This document shows, in pieces, positions 1 through 11,460 of a stretch of DNA of 64,000 nucleotides. Position 1 is the first letter of the stretch. Each line of letters opens with the position of its first letter. The notes beneath the pieces were generated by a model. The model was not told the DNA's origin, made no database searches, and saw nothing but the letters and a program-made list of their open reading frames with translations. This DNA comes from Ciona intestinalis. Taxonomy: Eukaryota > Chordata > Ascidiacea > Phlebobranchia > Cionidae. Where the stretch lies: the NCBI RefSeq assembly GCF_000224145.3, contig NW_004190507.1, positions 1 through 64,000 of the forward strand, given 5' to 3'. The position numbers and the translations under genes were made by a program.

Positions 1-540
1 GTTACTAGGCTGATATTCGTTGTAGCGCCGTACTAACTTTGTTCTTTTTCTTGGTTTCTTTTCCTTGCGGGTCTATCCAGCAAAGGGTTTCTCACCTAAG
101 AAGTAGAAACCCACTACCATTGGCTGGGGGCTTGTCGTGCCGTAGTGGCTTTCCACCAACGCCAGCCACATAAACTATGAAAGTATTTTAATCCTGTTTC
201 TATTTTTCAGAAGCTTCTTCGTTTGTTGTGTCCAGTTGCAAATTTTGCTTATGTAAATTTTCCCATGTTTTCTGCAGTCCGCCAATAAACATAAACGCAA
301 CCTTTCGTTCTTAGTTTTATAAAGAAAATGTGCAGTATAATATAGGCTTGGGTGAAATAGTCAGTGTTTGCATGCTTACAATATTATACAAGATCGTATA
401 CCAATCATCACGACTGTAAAATAGTGGTGTTAAACCGAATGTGCTACTGCTAACCATATCCGTCTTCCGCCACAGTCTATAATAAATTGTGTCCGCACGT
501 GGGCAGTAGAGTTTTTAAAGGCTTTTGATTGACAGCTGTG
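1..540. other. Upstream flank of the FKBP gene, no gene identified
   Basis: No coding exon could be supported here. A pyrimidine-rich tract ending in CAG near 210 and an AATAAA at 284-289 would fit the 3' end of an upstream plus-strand gene, but no reading frame confirms it. An E-box CACGTG lies at 496-501, about 100 bases before the FKBP start, and may belong to its promoter. Confidence 0.3.
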
Positions 541-595
541 TTCATATATGTGTCTGCAGAGAATTTTGTTGTGGAGTCTTGTAGTTGAAACAGTC

Positions 596-1216
596 ATGTT
601 CGCGGTTTACTTTATTTGCGTAGCCGTTTTGCTTCAAACAGTATATGCTACGCCACATTTTAAAATTGAAGAAGTTTTTAAGCCAGAAGAATGCGAACGC
701 CCAAGTCGTTACGGAGACGAGGTTTTTGTTCATTTCGTCGGGAAGAGCGCGGATACTGGGTTGGAGTTCGATCGCAGTCATGCTGATAAACCATATCGTT
801 TCCAACTCGGCACAGGCGAAGTGATCGAAGGTTTTGACGAAGGATTAGCAAACATGTGCCCCGGTGAAAAACGTAAGCTGACTATACCACCGCATATGGC
901 TTATGGACATAAAGGCGGACACTTACCGCAAATGCCCGGAGGTACTTTGCTATTTGATGTTGAAATGGTTCACGCTCAAGAGGGACCACGACATCCCAAG
1001 GTGTTTGACAGCATGGATATAGATGGAGACAAGAAACTCTCAAAATTTGAACTACGTGATTACTTAAGAGCAAAAGTTGATGAAGCGGATGCAAAAAAGA
1101 TGACGCCACAGGAAGAAGTGGATTTAGTGAATGAAATTCTTGCGTTCGAAGACATCGATAAAGATGGCTTCATTTCAAAGCATGAATTTAGTGGGAGTAA
1201 ACATGAAGAATTATAA
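596..1216 (+). CDS. FKBP14: FKBP7/14-like ER peptidyl-prolyl cis-trans isomerase with two EF-hands
   Basis: Prolyl isomerase of the ER lumen; vertebrate relatives FKBP7 and FKBP14 help fold secreted proteins such as collagen. The chosen ATG at 596 gives 206 residues with a typical signal peptide (hydrophobic to about residue 18, then TPHF). An in-frame ATG at 548 would add 16 residues and make the signal unusually long. The FKBP domain spans about 41-125 and keeps F58-D59, V76-I77, Y103 and F120 of the active pocket, while the position of FKBP12 Trp59 is Phe, a common change. Two EF-hand loops follow: D141-E152 (DIDGDKKLSKFE) and D186-E197 (DIDKDGFISKHE). The protein ends in HEEL, a KDEL-type retrieval signal. 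Length matches human FKBP14 (211). The gene has no intron. An ATTAAA at 1243-1248 may be the poly(A) signal. FKBP7 and FKBP14 cannot be separated from sequence alone. Confidence 0.88.
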   Translation: MFAVYFICVAVLLQTVYATPHFKIEEVFKPEECERPSRYGDEVFVHFVGKSADTGLEFDRSHADKPYRFQLGTGEVIEGFDEGLANMCPGEKRKLTIPPHMAYGHKGGHLPQMPGGTLLFDVEMVHAQEGPRHPKVFDSMDIDGDKKLSKFELRDYLRAKVDEADAKKMTPQEEVDLVNEILAFEDIDKDGFISKHEFSGSKHEEL

Positions 1217-2989
1217 TATTTATTTTAAGTTTTTTAGAAGAAATTAAATGTGGATTTTATTGGCACAAGTCAATATAATATCTTCCATGACGTCATTGCA
1301 AAAAAGAGATAAAATTGTTTGGTGCTTTTTATTTTAATATTTCTGTATCAAACTAGATGTTTGGGTAATGGGCCAACCCTGGTTCATGGTGTGCTTTACT
1401 GTATGACCCCACCCATATAAAATAGAATATAAAACCGTTGTCTTCATTTTGAATGTCTGTATTTGTATTCATATATTTGCATAAACGATACACTGAGCTG
1501 CCATATATGTTACAGCATAAACCTTCCAGTATTAAGTTACCCCCACTTCCAAAGTGCTGCTTCCATCTTCATGCCTTGCTATGTTACCTGTAATATCTTT
1601 GTATGATGTTTTCGCCACTCATTTTGTTACCCCGACTTTGGTACTTTTTGCATGCTTGACGGAAGATGCTTTTCATACATTCAATGCAGTATGTAATGTG
1701 TTAAAACAATTTCCTAAATGTAATAAATCTCGTTTGGCACATTTTTTGTGCACTATCGTTGTTTAGCCTGATAAAGATGATCTGTAAAGGCCATTGAAAC
1801 ATCTATACACAAAATAAATTTGCCGTAAGAGCTTTTTAAATAAGTATATACCATGCGTTAGTGTTAGATTAAACAATACTTTTGTATCTTAGGTTCAAAA
1901 CTTTGATTTTAAATCCTTATATATTACCCTTAATGCACTGCTATGCTATATCTTCAAAATATTTGTTATAAACTTCTAACTGTCCTATATTTTGAAATGC
2001 AATTAACACCATTTTGCTTTATTTAGGAACTTCAGGTCAATTAACCTACTTTAAGCGGTTGTGTGAATATTGAATGGAAAGTGATAAGAAGTTTTATTAG
2101 CGGCTCATCTGGTATAAAGACGTGGTATTTTTGACATTTCATCTGCCATTTGGTGAATGAAGAATCCAGCAGAATAACGAGTGATCTGACAAACTAAAGG
2201 GAAAGAAAATCATTGTTTGTTTACAATGAAGACATCTAACTACAGGTTGCTTAAGTATAAACATCCGTATCTACGATGTATACCGTAAACCTGGCCGTGA
2301 TCTAGCACTCTTATTGTTGGACGATTCTCGCTGCATTATAACAGGATACACCAAGTGCTGCTAAATATGCAGTGAACAAAAATAGTCCATCTAATCGTTT
2401 ACCAAAGAAATATAATCTCTATGTTTTGACCTGAATCCTCAGTGTAGCAACAAACTAAAACAAAAGTTACTTCTTCTTCTTATTTATATTTAGCAGTACT
2501 TTGCGCATGTAAAAAGTACCAACATAAAAATACATCAACAAAACATAGAAATATAAGTTATTGTCACTTATTAAATGTACATTCTTATGCTGGGAGTAAT
2601 ATGGTGGACCATGTAAGGTAAAAAATAAGTTTGTACAAACTCGATGCGACATCAGCCACCAAAAAGTGCTTTTGTTACAAAGTACTTTCCATTTAACATG
2701 GGTGAACGGTAAACATAGATTTTGTTATTTGTGTTTTAGGTGGTATTTATTTAAATGGGGGCAATTCACATTATTTTTTAATATACATTATAGTAAAAAA
2801 ATGGTTTTTGATTTTAATGCCATTACACAGCACAGCATGTATTGTCTCGTGTACATAAATAGTTCTCATTTATCATACCACAGATTTTTAGTAGGTATAT
2901 TAATTATTATTAAAATGAAGCAAACTTATAGTACAACCATCATCTACAATAATCACTCAAAGTTTTTAATAAATTTAAACAAATAACAT
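1217..2989. other. Convergent intergenic region between FKBP14 and the ZP gene
   Basis: AT-rich sequence with no supported gene. A fragment resembling the common SINE tail (gaccccacccatataaaatag) lies at about 1365-1435. Around 2101 the motif ggctcatctggtat matches an arm of the foldback element at 14139-14256. A motif near 2320 (gttggacgattctcg) recurs at 53600. The 70- and 106-codon open frames here look like chance, without splice sites or family resemblance. Confidence 0.5.
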
Positions 2990-5900
2990 TTATATTTCAG
3001 ATGTTTCCTTGTCTGCCAAACTTCTCCACAAAGATCTGATTAGAATCGCAGAAAACATCAAACAGACCAAAGTAAGAACAAATAAAACAAACGGACTTAT
3101 TATAATTTGCGATGGATTGTCAGCCATGCTTCTTGATAGAACAATCTCTGTAAACAATATTTTTGCAATCAAAACTAAACTAAGATACTTCACTATTTCG
3201 AGCACCCTGGGTGTTGGGGTAATGTGACAACTCAGTCAGGCCTAAATCCCAGGTCCTCAAGGACCTCACCCATATAGAATAGAAAATATATTGTTTAAAC
3301 TGTATCTTGTTTTTGTACAAGCTGAACGAAATATTATGGCTGTAAGTTTGTTGTCTGCACAAAGACACATGCGCCAACAATGGTGGCAGTGTTGAGTTTC
3401 GAACCTGTAACCTCTGGGTTACAAGGAACTTTAACCAATAATCAAGTAGTGGGTCAATGACAATCGTTGTAACACAGGTGTTCTGTTTAATACACCTCGT
3501 GCCCGCTTACAAGTTACCACGTATGTAACTTTTGAGTTATTTTACCTCGACAACTCTTTGCATCTTGTTGAAGTTTGTAACCAGGTTGACACGAACATGA
3601 CGACTTACCATCAGCATAGTTGACGCACATGTGTTCACAACCTCCGTTGTTCTATGTTGGGATTTTTATTGAAATAATAATCATCTAGAAGCTTTTAAAC
3701 TTAGTTGGTTCACGACTGTTAGATAAAACTTTTGTTGTTTGCGGTATCTTAACTTTTAAAACAGGGGGGCGTCATATATTTTAACACCCCAGTTCTAAGC
3801 ATTAGGTGTCTATAAAAACAAGCAGAGCCAAAGTATATTGCATTCACCACATTAATCAATGAGGTTCCCCATATTTGACAACTATAAGTGTAACTACACT
3901 CGAGTGTAACTACACTATATTTCCACCAATCCCACACAACCCACCCACCTTACTACATATCGTGGATTGGTCCTCCTCCATTAGAAATATTGGACCCGCT
4001 GTGATCCTTTGTATGCGTTCGTATTTATTTGGGGTGTGACGTTTTCTTCTTCCGTTGGTACAAACCTGCGTGTAATAAATATATGAGACAAGGGGTGTTG
4101 AAAAAGATAATAAAGGGGGGTTTAGTCTCGATATAAAAAAAAGGGAGGGAGCAAAAAAGAGGTTTTACTTTTTAAGCGATGACTGCAACTCCCCTGAATG
4201 CACTACTGCATAAGACTAATGTAAGGGTGCATGGACTGTGTATGATTAGAATCGCAACATGCTTAAATCCTTTGGTTTATGGTTTACTAATTCTGTAAAT
4301 TACAGTTAGATGAAACTATGCAATGTTTATATTAATAAGTCGGTACTATTCCGTGGCGTAGTGGTTTGATACAAGCATCGTAACCAAAGGGTAGCGGGTT
4401 CAATGCTTGATACTGGTGGGCGTATGTGTCATTGGTGAAAATATTTAACAGACATTAATGCAACCCAGTGATCACTAATGGATTGGATCACCCTAGGTGT
4501 TGGTGGTTTGGGCAACTCTGGCCCAAATCCCATGTTGAATAAATAGAGTTCTATAATAGATCCAATCCTACACCCAATCCTACACCCCAACCATTTTTAA
4601 TATTTAAATATTTTCCATGTAGAAATGAATGTGCCATTCACCCTAATGAACACGACGTTGGCCACCAAAATTTCACCAGAAGTGCCCAAATAGAAATCCT
4701 ACAAAACACAATCACTCACTGGAGGAGCCGAGGAGCAATCTGGTTGGAGCGTGTTGCACAACGTGGCTTCACACACGACGTATATCGCTTGTACCGCGTT
4801 TGCTTTGTTCCAACGGAAGGATGAGAAATGGAATTGAAATTTGGAGATATCGTTTGAGGCGTCGAGTGAGGCTCCAATTGAGTTATTGGTTGGACAGCTA
4901 GGGGGGAAGGTTTGTTTTATATTTAACAAGCAGTAGAGGTGGAGCAGCCAGGAAAAATTAAGGGGTGTTTTAACCTAAAAAATAGGGTGGGGGTTTCAGT
5001 TTACAAGGAAAACATTTTTTTCAATGGAGACTGAGGAATCCCGAAACCTGGCTGTTCCACTGTTTACACTTCTAGGTCAACCTTTAAATAGTTGGTTGGG
5101 GTAAGATGGACAACAGCCATCTTACCACATACTACCATTTAAACTACAACGATCATGGTATTTATACCAAATAAATTTCGAGCTTAAGTAGTTTATTTTA
5201 ATATTACATTACATTAAACTAAGCATATCGTCAATGGTTTTGGCAAACCAGCCTCAAACACGTTATGATTTAAAGCAACTGCACGTAAACCCCAACAAAG
5301 TGTATGTAGTATGTAAATATAAGACAGGTGTTACCCCTAGTTGAACATGGTCTGGTGCTGCGAAAACGTAACAAACAGAAATTCTCGAATTGGATATGCA
5401 TTAAATTTCATTGGATTTTTTATTATATTTTATTCTCACCCATTAGAAATAAGCAGAGACTTTAAAGCTGGGTTCACAGGTGCCATGTTTGAAGCCCAGC
5501 ATTTTGTTGCCTGTGGTTTAAATAAACATGTTTAATGTAAAGGTACAAGGGGTCAATGGGTGAAGCGTTTTCCTAGACCAAAGGAAACGGGTTCAAGGCT
5601 CAATGCTGCCACCATTGTTGGCGTGTGCGTCCTTTAGCAACACACTCAAATTGGTCCAACTTACGGTTGTCCAAATTATGAACCATGCATTAGAAAAAAT
5701 TCCACACAAAGTAACATACATGGTAACTAGTAAGCAGGTACGAGGTGTATGAAACAGAACACCCGTGTTATAAGAACTGTCGTTGCCATGCTATGTGAGG
5801 ATAAATAAGTCACATTCATGATTCATTCAATCATTTTCTTAATACATTCTTCCACTCACAGAAATCAGTGTGTTTTCCACAATCTTCTGCATGTTAAGCC

Positions 5901-8900
5901 CAACATAAAGGATATTGGGAACAGTAATGGTCGCACCATTGTTGTAGGTTGTGTTGTAGTTTTGATCCTTGTAAAACTTGATTGCAACATCAAACATGCC
6001 TTGCTGTTGGTGTGTGTGGACCCTTACAGGACTGTGGGAATAAATATAAAGGAGATGTCTGTTATTTGGGGAACTTCAGTCTGGGAAATCGCTCTAACAC
6101 GGTGGTTCCTTTGACTTATGGGTTGTCCTAATTGTCAGCCATATAGAAAAACAATCACACACAAAGTTTCAAAAGTAGGAACTTGGCACGAGGTGTATGA
6201 AACAGAACACCCGTGTTATAACGACTGTGGTTGCCCGTCATGCAAGGATAAATAAGCTGTATTTAATTAATACAAAAAGTTAGTAAATAAACTTACGGAG
6301 CGTTTGGAATTAATTCGTTTGAACTGACGGTGTATTCCTTGTTGTAGCTACAACTGAATGAAACGCGGAAATCGTCGATATAATGAACCTTGGATCCAGA
6401 TAACTTGTAGTCAGGTGCTGATCGTATTGTGTACGTGTACGTGATGTGGGTCTGGTTGCTCTGGGTAAAACAATGATGTTACAATGGATATAGTAGGGTG
6501 GGGGAAGACGGGACACAGTTAACACATAATATTAAAATATCCTGATCATTATTTTAACAATTAACAACGGTGTATGGGAGTTGTGAGGATACGGTTTTAT
6601 AATTCTTTGAATGTTCTTTGTTTACTACTAAATGGGACAAGAAAAAGGAATGGAATTGTGTCCCATCGTACTATATGTTACATTAGTGGCGACTGGTGCG
6701 GACTATTTAGCCCCATTCCAAGAACTGCTGGGGTCCTGCACTGTAGGATTTCAATCCCTTTAAATGTAATGAGAAATGGTAGATAGGTATACGTCGATAT
6801 GTGACATTGGGTTTTGCGCATTATATTGGTTCGCTCACGAGCTCGCGTCAATAAGTTGCAATGCATGTTATCAACATTCATGCTAATATCTTCTACAAAG
6901 CTTGGCGATTCCACCATTAAGTTGCATATCAGCCACATGGGTGGCCACGACGCGTATGAAGCCACTACACATGTTGTCATATAATTGACAATCCGTTATA
7001 ACAGGAAAAAGATAATTAAATGGTGAGAATATTCCTTGTTATAATTAATATGCGGACAGCACGAGCATGAAACCACTGTGTATGGTGTAATAGGCCGCCA
7101 TACATTCCACCAAATAAGTCCCGATATTAAGCCTCACCTCCACTTCTGCCCCACAAACGTCTAGTTCTCCCGCTAGCGTGTACACCAAGTCATCCCTCGT
7201 ATTCTGCATGTATAGATCAGGAAGACATTTCCTATCAACCCTCCGACGTTGTATTGCCGCACTTTCGTTGGCGATCACAAGTTCTTGAACCAACTCAAGT
7301 CCAAGCCCAACCAGTGTGCACCGGGCAACTCTGGGGAGGATTGTTATATATAGTGGGTTGGGGGAAGACGGGCAGCATTTATATATAAATATCCTGGTCG
7401 GTTTTAAACAATAAACAAGGTCTATGGGAGTCGTGAGAATACAGTTTTATAATTCTCATAGAATGTGTTTTATTTACAACCAAATGTGAGGAGTAAATAC
7501 AATGAAAATATGTCCCATCTTCCCCCACCCTACTATATCAGTTTTAAATAAGTTCAACTCACCGAGCGACCACCTTTCTCGCATCACAAGTCACCCGGAG
7601 GTTAAACAGATCCAGTATCGCATCTGTGTTTGTTGGGTCAACCAAGCTGGTGTTGCAAGTACTCACTGTGGATCGAATATAGTGGGGTAAGATGGATTAA
7701 TTGTATAGGGGGAGATGGGACACTTTTTTATTATATTTATCGTCCCACTTGGTAGTAAACAAAGAATATTTAAAGGATTATAAACCGTAACCTCATAGAC
7801 CGTTGTTAATTGTTTAAAACACGATCAGGATATTTGGTAAACGTGTCCCATCGTACTTCAACTTAGCGATCTAACAACAATTACCTCTTTCCAGGTTTGC
7901 CGTATCTACCGCAGCCAGCCCAATCGGTTCCGCGAATTCCGAGGTGGACTTTGTGAGCGCCCCGAGCCTTGTGGACCAACACCTTCCACAAGATAACCCG
8001 GATGGGAGTTCGTATTCCTCCAACACACCAGTGTTCTGTGATAACTCTGTACAACTGCATTTCCTGGGTTGAATCAATGTTACTCGTGAGCGATCAAGTA
8101 GTTAGCCCAGCAAATTTGCTGCCGCGTGAATTTTAGGTTGGGAAAGATGGGACACATTTTCATTTTGTTATCTCGTATCCTCGTCCTATTTAGTAGTACA
8201 CAAAGAATTATAAAACCGTATCCTCACGACTCCCATAGACCGTTAACAATTGTTTAAAACACAATCAGGATATTTGGACATTTTGTGCAAAAGGTGTCCC
8301 ATCTTCCCCCACAGCACAATATGACTTGATGTACACCAAAAGCTATTATTTGAATAAAATACAAAAGTAATGGACAAAAAGTAACGTTAAAATGGCGGTC
8401 GTTATACCACCATTATGGATACCAAAGTGATTCAATAATAGGCACGGACGATTAAAGTGACAAAAACACACAAATATTTACATTATTATTCCCATCAACC
8501 CACCTACAGATAACATCTTGTTGAATGAAATCAATCACGCTCGTTACATCTTCGACCGTTGTGTCGTCTGGAACTGTTACTCCAATATCGTCAGTAAAAG
8601 TTGCGAAATCAGTAATGTATTGATTTACTTGAACCGTGGGACAATTCGCGTCGTCATCCGGGGTCTCTGTCTCGTTTGATGCGAATCTGTCGCCTGAAAA
8701 CGAAAGGAAAAGTTTTAAACTGCAAAGATCACGAACCTGTTTCCTAAAAGTGTAAAGGTTTTCAATCCGTATTGTTAAACTACTGCCGATTAACTTGCTG
8801 AGAAATAACTTAATGGTAGGCAAACAGGGGTTCGAGGCTCGATGCTGCCACCATTGTGGACGTTATGTGTCCATGGACAAGACGAATTGGTTGTTCAAAT

Positions 8901-11155
8901 TGTCTACCGTGCAGAAAAGATAATCACCCATAAAGTTACACACGTAGTAACTTGTAAGCAGACATAAGGTGTATGAAACAGAACACCTGTGTTATAACCA
9001 CTGTCGTTGCCCCGCCATGCAAGGATAAATAAGTTACATACATGGTAACTTGTAAGCAGACACAAGGTGTATGAAACAGAACACTCGTGTTATAACGACT
9101 GTCGTTGCCCCGCCATGCGAGCATAAATAAGTTCCACCACCACACACTCACCCGTATAGTTTCCTCCCGTTGCTGTATTGGAGAAAGCTATGATGCAGTC
9201 CTTCACCGCATCAAAGATTGGAGAAGTTCTCCCAATAAGTGAATTAACTTGTTCCAACCAACAAGCAGCTGTATCGGTATTTGTGGTTGTTCTGTGATAA
9301 ATCGTATAAATCATCAATTTACTTGTGAATAAACAGGCGTACCAACCAGAAGATCTATGTTATAATGACTACGCGCGAGGATAAACAAGTTACATTCATC
9401 CAATCATCTTATAAAACAGTTGGGATCAGATATTTGGGCATATAAGATTCTACATACGACATGACATATGACATAAAGTTGGCAGATTATCCAATTAGTG
9501 ATGTTATAACTTGCACTAACACATTATAAGTTTACGAGGCGGCATGCCTGGGTAGTGAGCCATGCTATGCTCCCCAACAAACTATAACATAACAAATTTT
9601 GTTTATATCGTAGGATGGGGTAAGATGGCACACCTTTTCATTCTATTTTCTTGTCTCATTTGGTAGTAAACAAAAAACATTCAAGGAATTATAAAACCGT
9701 ATCCTTACGACCCCCAACAGACCGTTGTTAACTGTTTAAAATACGATCAAGATGTTTGGAAATTATGTTCTAAAGGTGTCCCATCTTCCCCACCCTACTA
9801 TATATTTTATTACAGTAACAAAGATCAGATGATCAGATCAACTAAAACAGTGAAGAGAATGGAACTAGCAGCAAAAGGGCAATCGTTTAAAACAAGGTTA
9901 ATACTTACGAACAAACCGCTTCAGTGTCTGTGAACCACGTGGTATGCAGAACTATATAATCGACGGGACCTTGCCACATTAACCCGCGAAACCCCTTGTT
10001 TTGCATACAAGTACCTATGGACGCTCGTAAACTTGCTATGTCTCGTTTCCTACGCCCGACACCTTCACCAGCGTGGCAACCTGGAAATAATGATGTGGGG
10101 AAGGAGGCCGTAGCACAGTGTGTTAGTCTTATGGGCTGTCTAATTGTATGTAAAAATAATCACCCACAAAGTTACATACGTAGTAACTTATAATCGGGAA
10201 CGAAGTGTATGAAATAGAACATCCGTGTTATAACGAGTGTCGTTGCTCCCACCAGGATAAATCAATGGCGTTCTTACAAACTTAGTTTATAATCATCACG
10301 CTACGATTCGATTCGCGTTGCGCAATACATTGTTATATTTCCGCTGTGACGTCATTTAGGTTGTTCTTTATGTCCAATAAGCTTTGTTTTGTCACTATAC
10401 GTTTGTGACGTGTGAAACTAATCTACCACAAAATTATAAAACTTTTCGAATACGACAGCGACGATGGCGGTTAAACCAAAGCACAGTATAGGGCGGGGTA
10501 AAACGAGACATGTTTCATTTCTCTTTTCTTGTCCCATTTAGTAGTAAACTAAAAACATTTGCAGAATCATGTAAACGTATCTTTAAAAGAGGCCGTTGTT
10601 AATTGTTCAAAACACGATCCTGAACATTTGGTTAGAGTGCTAACCTTGTCCCAACTTACCCCAACCTTTAATATAACAAATTTGTATTTTTATAAAAACA
10701 TAACCTCATGTTCTTTTCTTCGATTACACTAGCAAAGATCAAGTAACAAAAGGACAACGAATAGCGCGCAGTGTCTTAGCTAACTTCTAACAATCTTAGT
10801 AGGTTAGGGGAAGATGGAACATCTTTAGCACATAATGTCTAAATATCCTGATCGTATTTTAAACGGAAATTAACGAAGGTCTATGGGAGTCGTAAGGATG
10901 TGGTTTTATAATTCTTTGAATGTTCTTTGTTTACTAAAAAATAGGACGGGAAAATGGAATAAAAAGGTGTCCCATCTTCCCCCAGCATTTTACTATTATA
11001 CCGACTGTCGTTACATCACGCTTGTTAATTTCCCAATAAAAAGAAAATAAAGTCGTTAAAACATTATTTAACTAAAGAAATATAGTTGTCTCACCTTCGA
11101 CGTCAAGTACCTTACCAACAACAAGAAGCATCCAGACCATGGATAAAACATACAT
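2990..11155 (-). CDS. ZP-domain transmembrane protein with EGF module, 13 exons
   Basis: Exons on the minus strand: 11095-11155, 9909-10080, 9152-9291, 8504-8693, 7885-8063, 7563-7665, 7138-7330, 6297-6460, 5860-6031, 5440-5510, 4720-4897, 3546-3651, 2990-3147 (with TAA). All have GT-AG borders and the phases agree at all twelve junctions, giving 628 residues. Order: signal peptide 1-20; furin-like RRKR at 30-33; an unclassified Cys-rich stretch to about 247; ZP-N from about 270 (VTCDARKVVARVARC, then LDVCGAEVE); ZP-C through 541 (GMFDVAIKFYKD, LISATKCWAS, LLISNGCP, FQFHFSSFRW, YVVCEATLC); an EGF module with Cys 536, 546, 550, 560, 562 and 575; a membrane helix at 591-613; a 15-residue basic tail. 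Seven N-glycosylation sequons are visible. ZP domains polymerise into extracellular coats; the exact role, for example egg vitelline coat or epithelial matrix, is unknown. An EGF after rather than before the ZP domain is unusual. Confidence 0.9.
3190..3533. repeat. SINE fragments and one partial 98-bp unit in ZP intron 12
   Basis: The SINE tail (cctaaatcccaggtcctcaagg, then cacccatatagaatag) is at 3200-3290. A head in the opposite orientation (ttcgaacctgtaacc) is at about 3395-3460, followed by a partial 98-bp unit at 3471-3533. Confidence 0.6.
4343..4560 (+). repeat. tRNA-like SINE copy in ZP intron 11
   Basis: An A-box-like ggcgtagtggtttgata is followed by a B-box-like gggttcaatgc, then the shared body (cccagtgatcactaatgg) and tail (accctaggtgttgg). 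This is the clearest head-plus-tail SINE in the window. It is not a functional tRNA, because no cloverleaf can be folded. Confidence 0.65.
5090..5143. repeat. Minimal MITE made of two terminal repeats only
   Basis: ggttggggtaagatgg is followed after six bases by gccatcttaccacatacta. These are the two ends of the dispersed MITE with almost the whole interior deleted, in ZP intron 10. Confidence 0.6.
5546..5808. repeat. SINE with one 98-bp unit in ZP intron 9
   Basis: A B-box-like gggttcaaggctcaatgctgcc head continues through the shared SINE body. One 98-bp unit follows (gtaactagtaagcagg to gttataagaactg), filling most of the 349-bp intron. Confidence 0.65.
6119..6262. repeat. SINE tail with one 98-bp unit in ZP intron 8
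   Basis: The body motif gtcagccatatagaaaa and one diverged 98-bp unit occupy over half of this 265-bp intron. Confidence 0.65.
6489..6676 (-). mobile_element. MITE copy in ZP intron 7
   Basis: Begins tagtagggtgggggaag and ends gtcccatcgtactata, with the family interior in reverse order. Its left end lies 28 bases from the splice acceptor of exon 8. Confidence 0.8.
7346..7538 (-). mobile_element. MITE copy forming most of ZP intron 6
   Basis: Inverted ends tagtgggttgggggaagac and cttcccccaccctactata. It makes up 193 of 232 intron bases, leaving 15 bases to the acceptor and 24 from the donor. Confidence 0.85.
7677..7858 (+). mobile_element. MITE copy forming most of ZP intron 5
   Basis: The left end looks doubled: tagtggggtaagatgg is followed closely by ggggagatgggacac. 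The right end is gtgtcccatcgtact. It makes up 182 of 219 intron bases, with 11 left on the acceptor side and 26 on the donor side. Confidence 0.8.
8133..8323 (+). mobile_element. MITE copy in ZP intron 4
   Basis: Ends ttaggttgggaaagatggg and gtgtcccatcttcccccac, with the family interior (cacaatcaggatatttgg). Confidence 0.8.
8822..9136. repeat. SINE with two tandem 98-bp units in ZP intron 3
   Basis: A head with ggttcgaggctcgatgctgcc is followed by two units, each with gtgtatgaaacagaacac and the gttataac palindrome. Open frames through it are repeat artefacts. Confidence 0.75.
9608..9804 (+). mobile_element. MITE copy in ZP intron 2
   Basis: Ends taggatggggtaagatgg and catcttccccaccctacta, with a full-length interior. 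Confidence 0.8.
10095..10262. repeat. SINE fragment with one 98-bp unit in ZP intron 1
   Basis: The SINE body (cccacaaagttacatacg) continues into one 98-bp unit ending near caggataaatcaatgg. Confidence 0.6.
10485..10675 (+). mobile_element. MITE copy in ZP intron 1
   Basis: A diverged copy: tatagggcggggtaaaacg at the left, acttaccccaacctttaata at the right, interior recognisable. Confidence 0.7.
10797..11000 (-). mobile_element. Second MITE copy in ZP intron 1
   Basis: Ends tagtaggttaggggaagatg and gtgtcccatcttcccccag. It is in reverse orientation to the copy at 10485. Confidence 0.75.
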
Positions 11156-11324
11156 GTTATCTAACTTGCAAATAACACTAATATGTTCGTAGGCATCTAG
11201 CTTCGTATTTATTCTTAACGATGAATCACCAGGCAGGCATCCGCTTGCATCGGCAACTATTGTTACGACATATACCTCCGACAACGAGTGACAACAAAAC
11301 AAAATATTTCTTCAGAGTTAACGC

Positions 11325-11460
11325 CCGTGCACGATTCAATTTGATTTACTTTTACTCAAGAAGTTTTTACTCCTGGCGTGCTTTCAATAGTTTTCAATTT
11401 GCTGCTAAATCCTTTTCTGGGCTGTTTAAATTATTCTGATCTCTGTTACTGTATTTGAGG
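11325..11460. repeat. Dispersed roughly 120-bp repeat of unnamed family
   Basis: The stretch with tttactcaagaagttttt, then ttgctgctaaatcc and tttaaattattctgatc, is similar to 34265-34375 and, inverted, to about 9825-9900 and 36690-36775. Confidence 0.5.

Noticed and set aside
3001..3071. A well-formed plus-strand exon (tttatatttcag acceptor, aaa/gtaaga donor)
   Set aside because: The minus strand here encodes the last exon of the ZP gene with a membrane helix, in phase with twelve other exons. The plus-strand frame has no partner exons.
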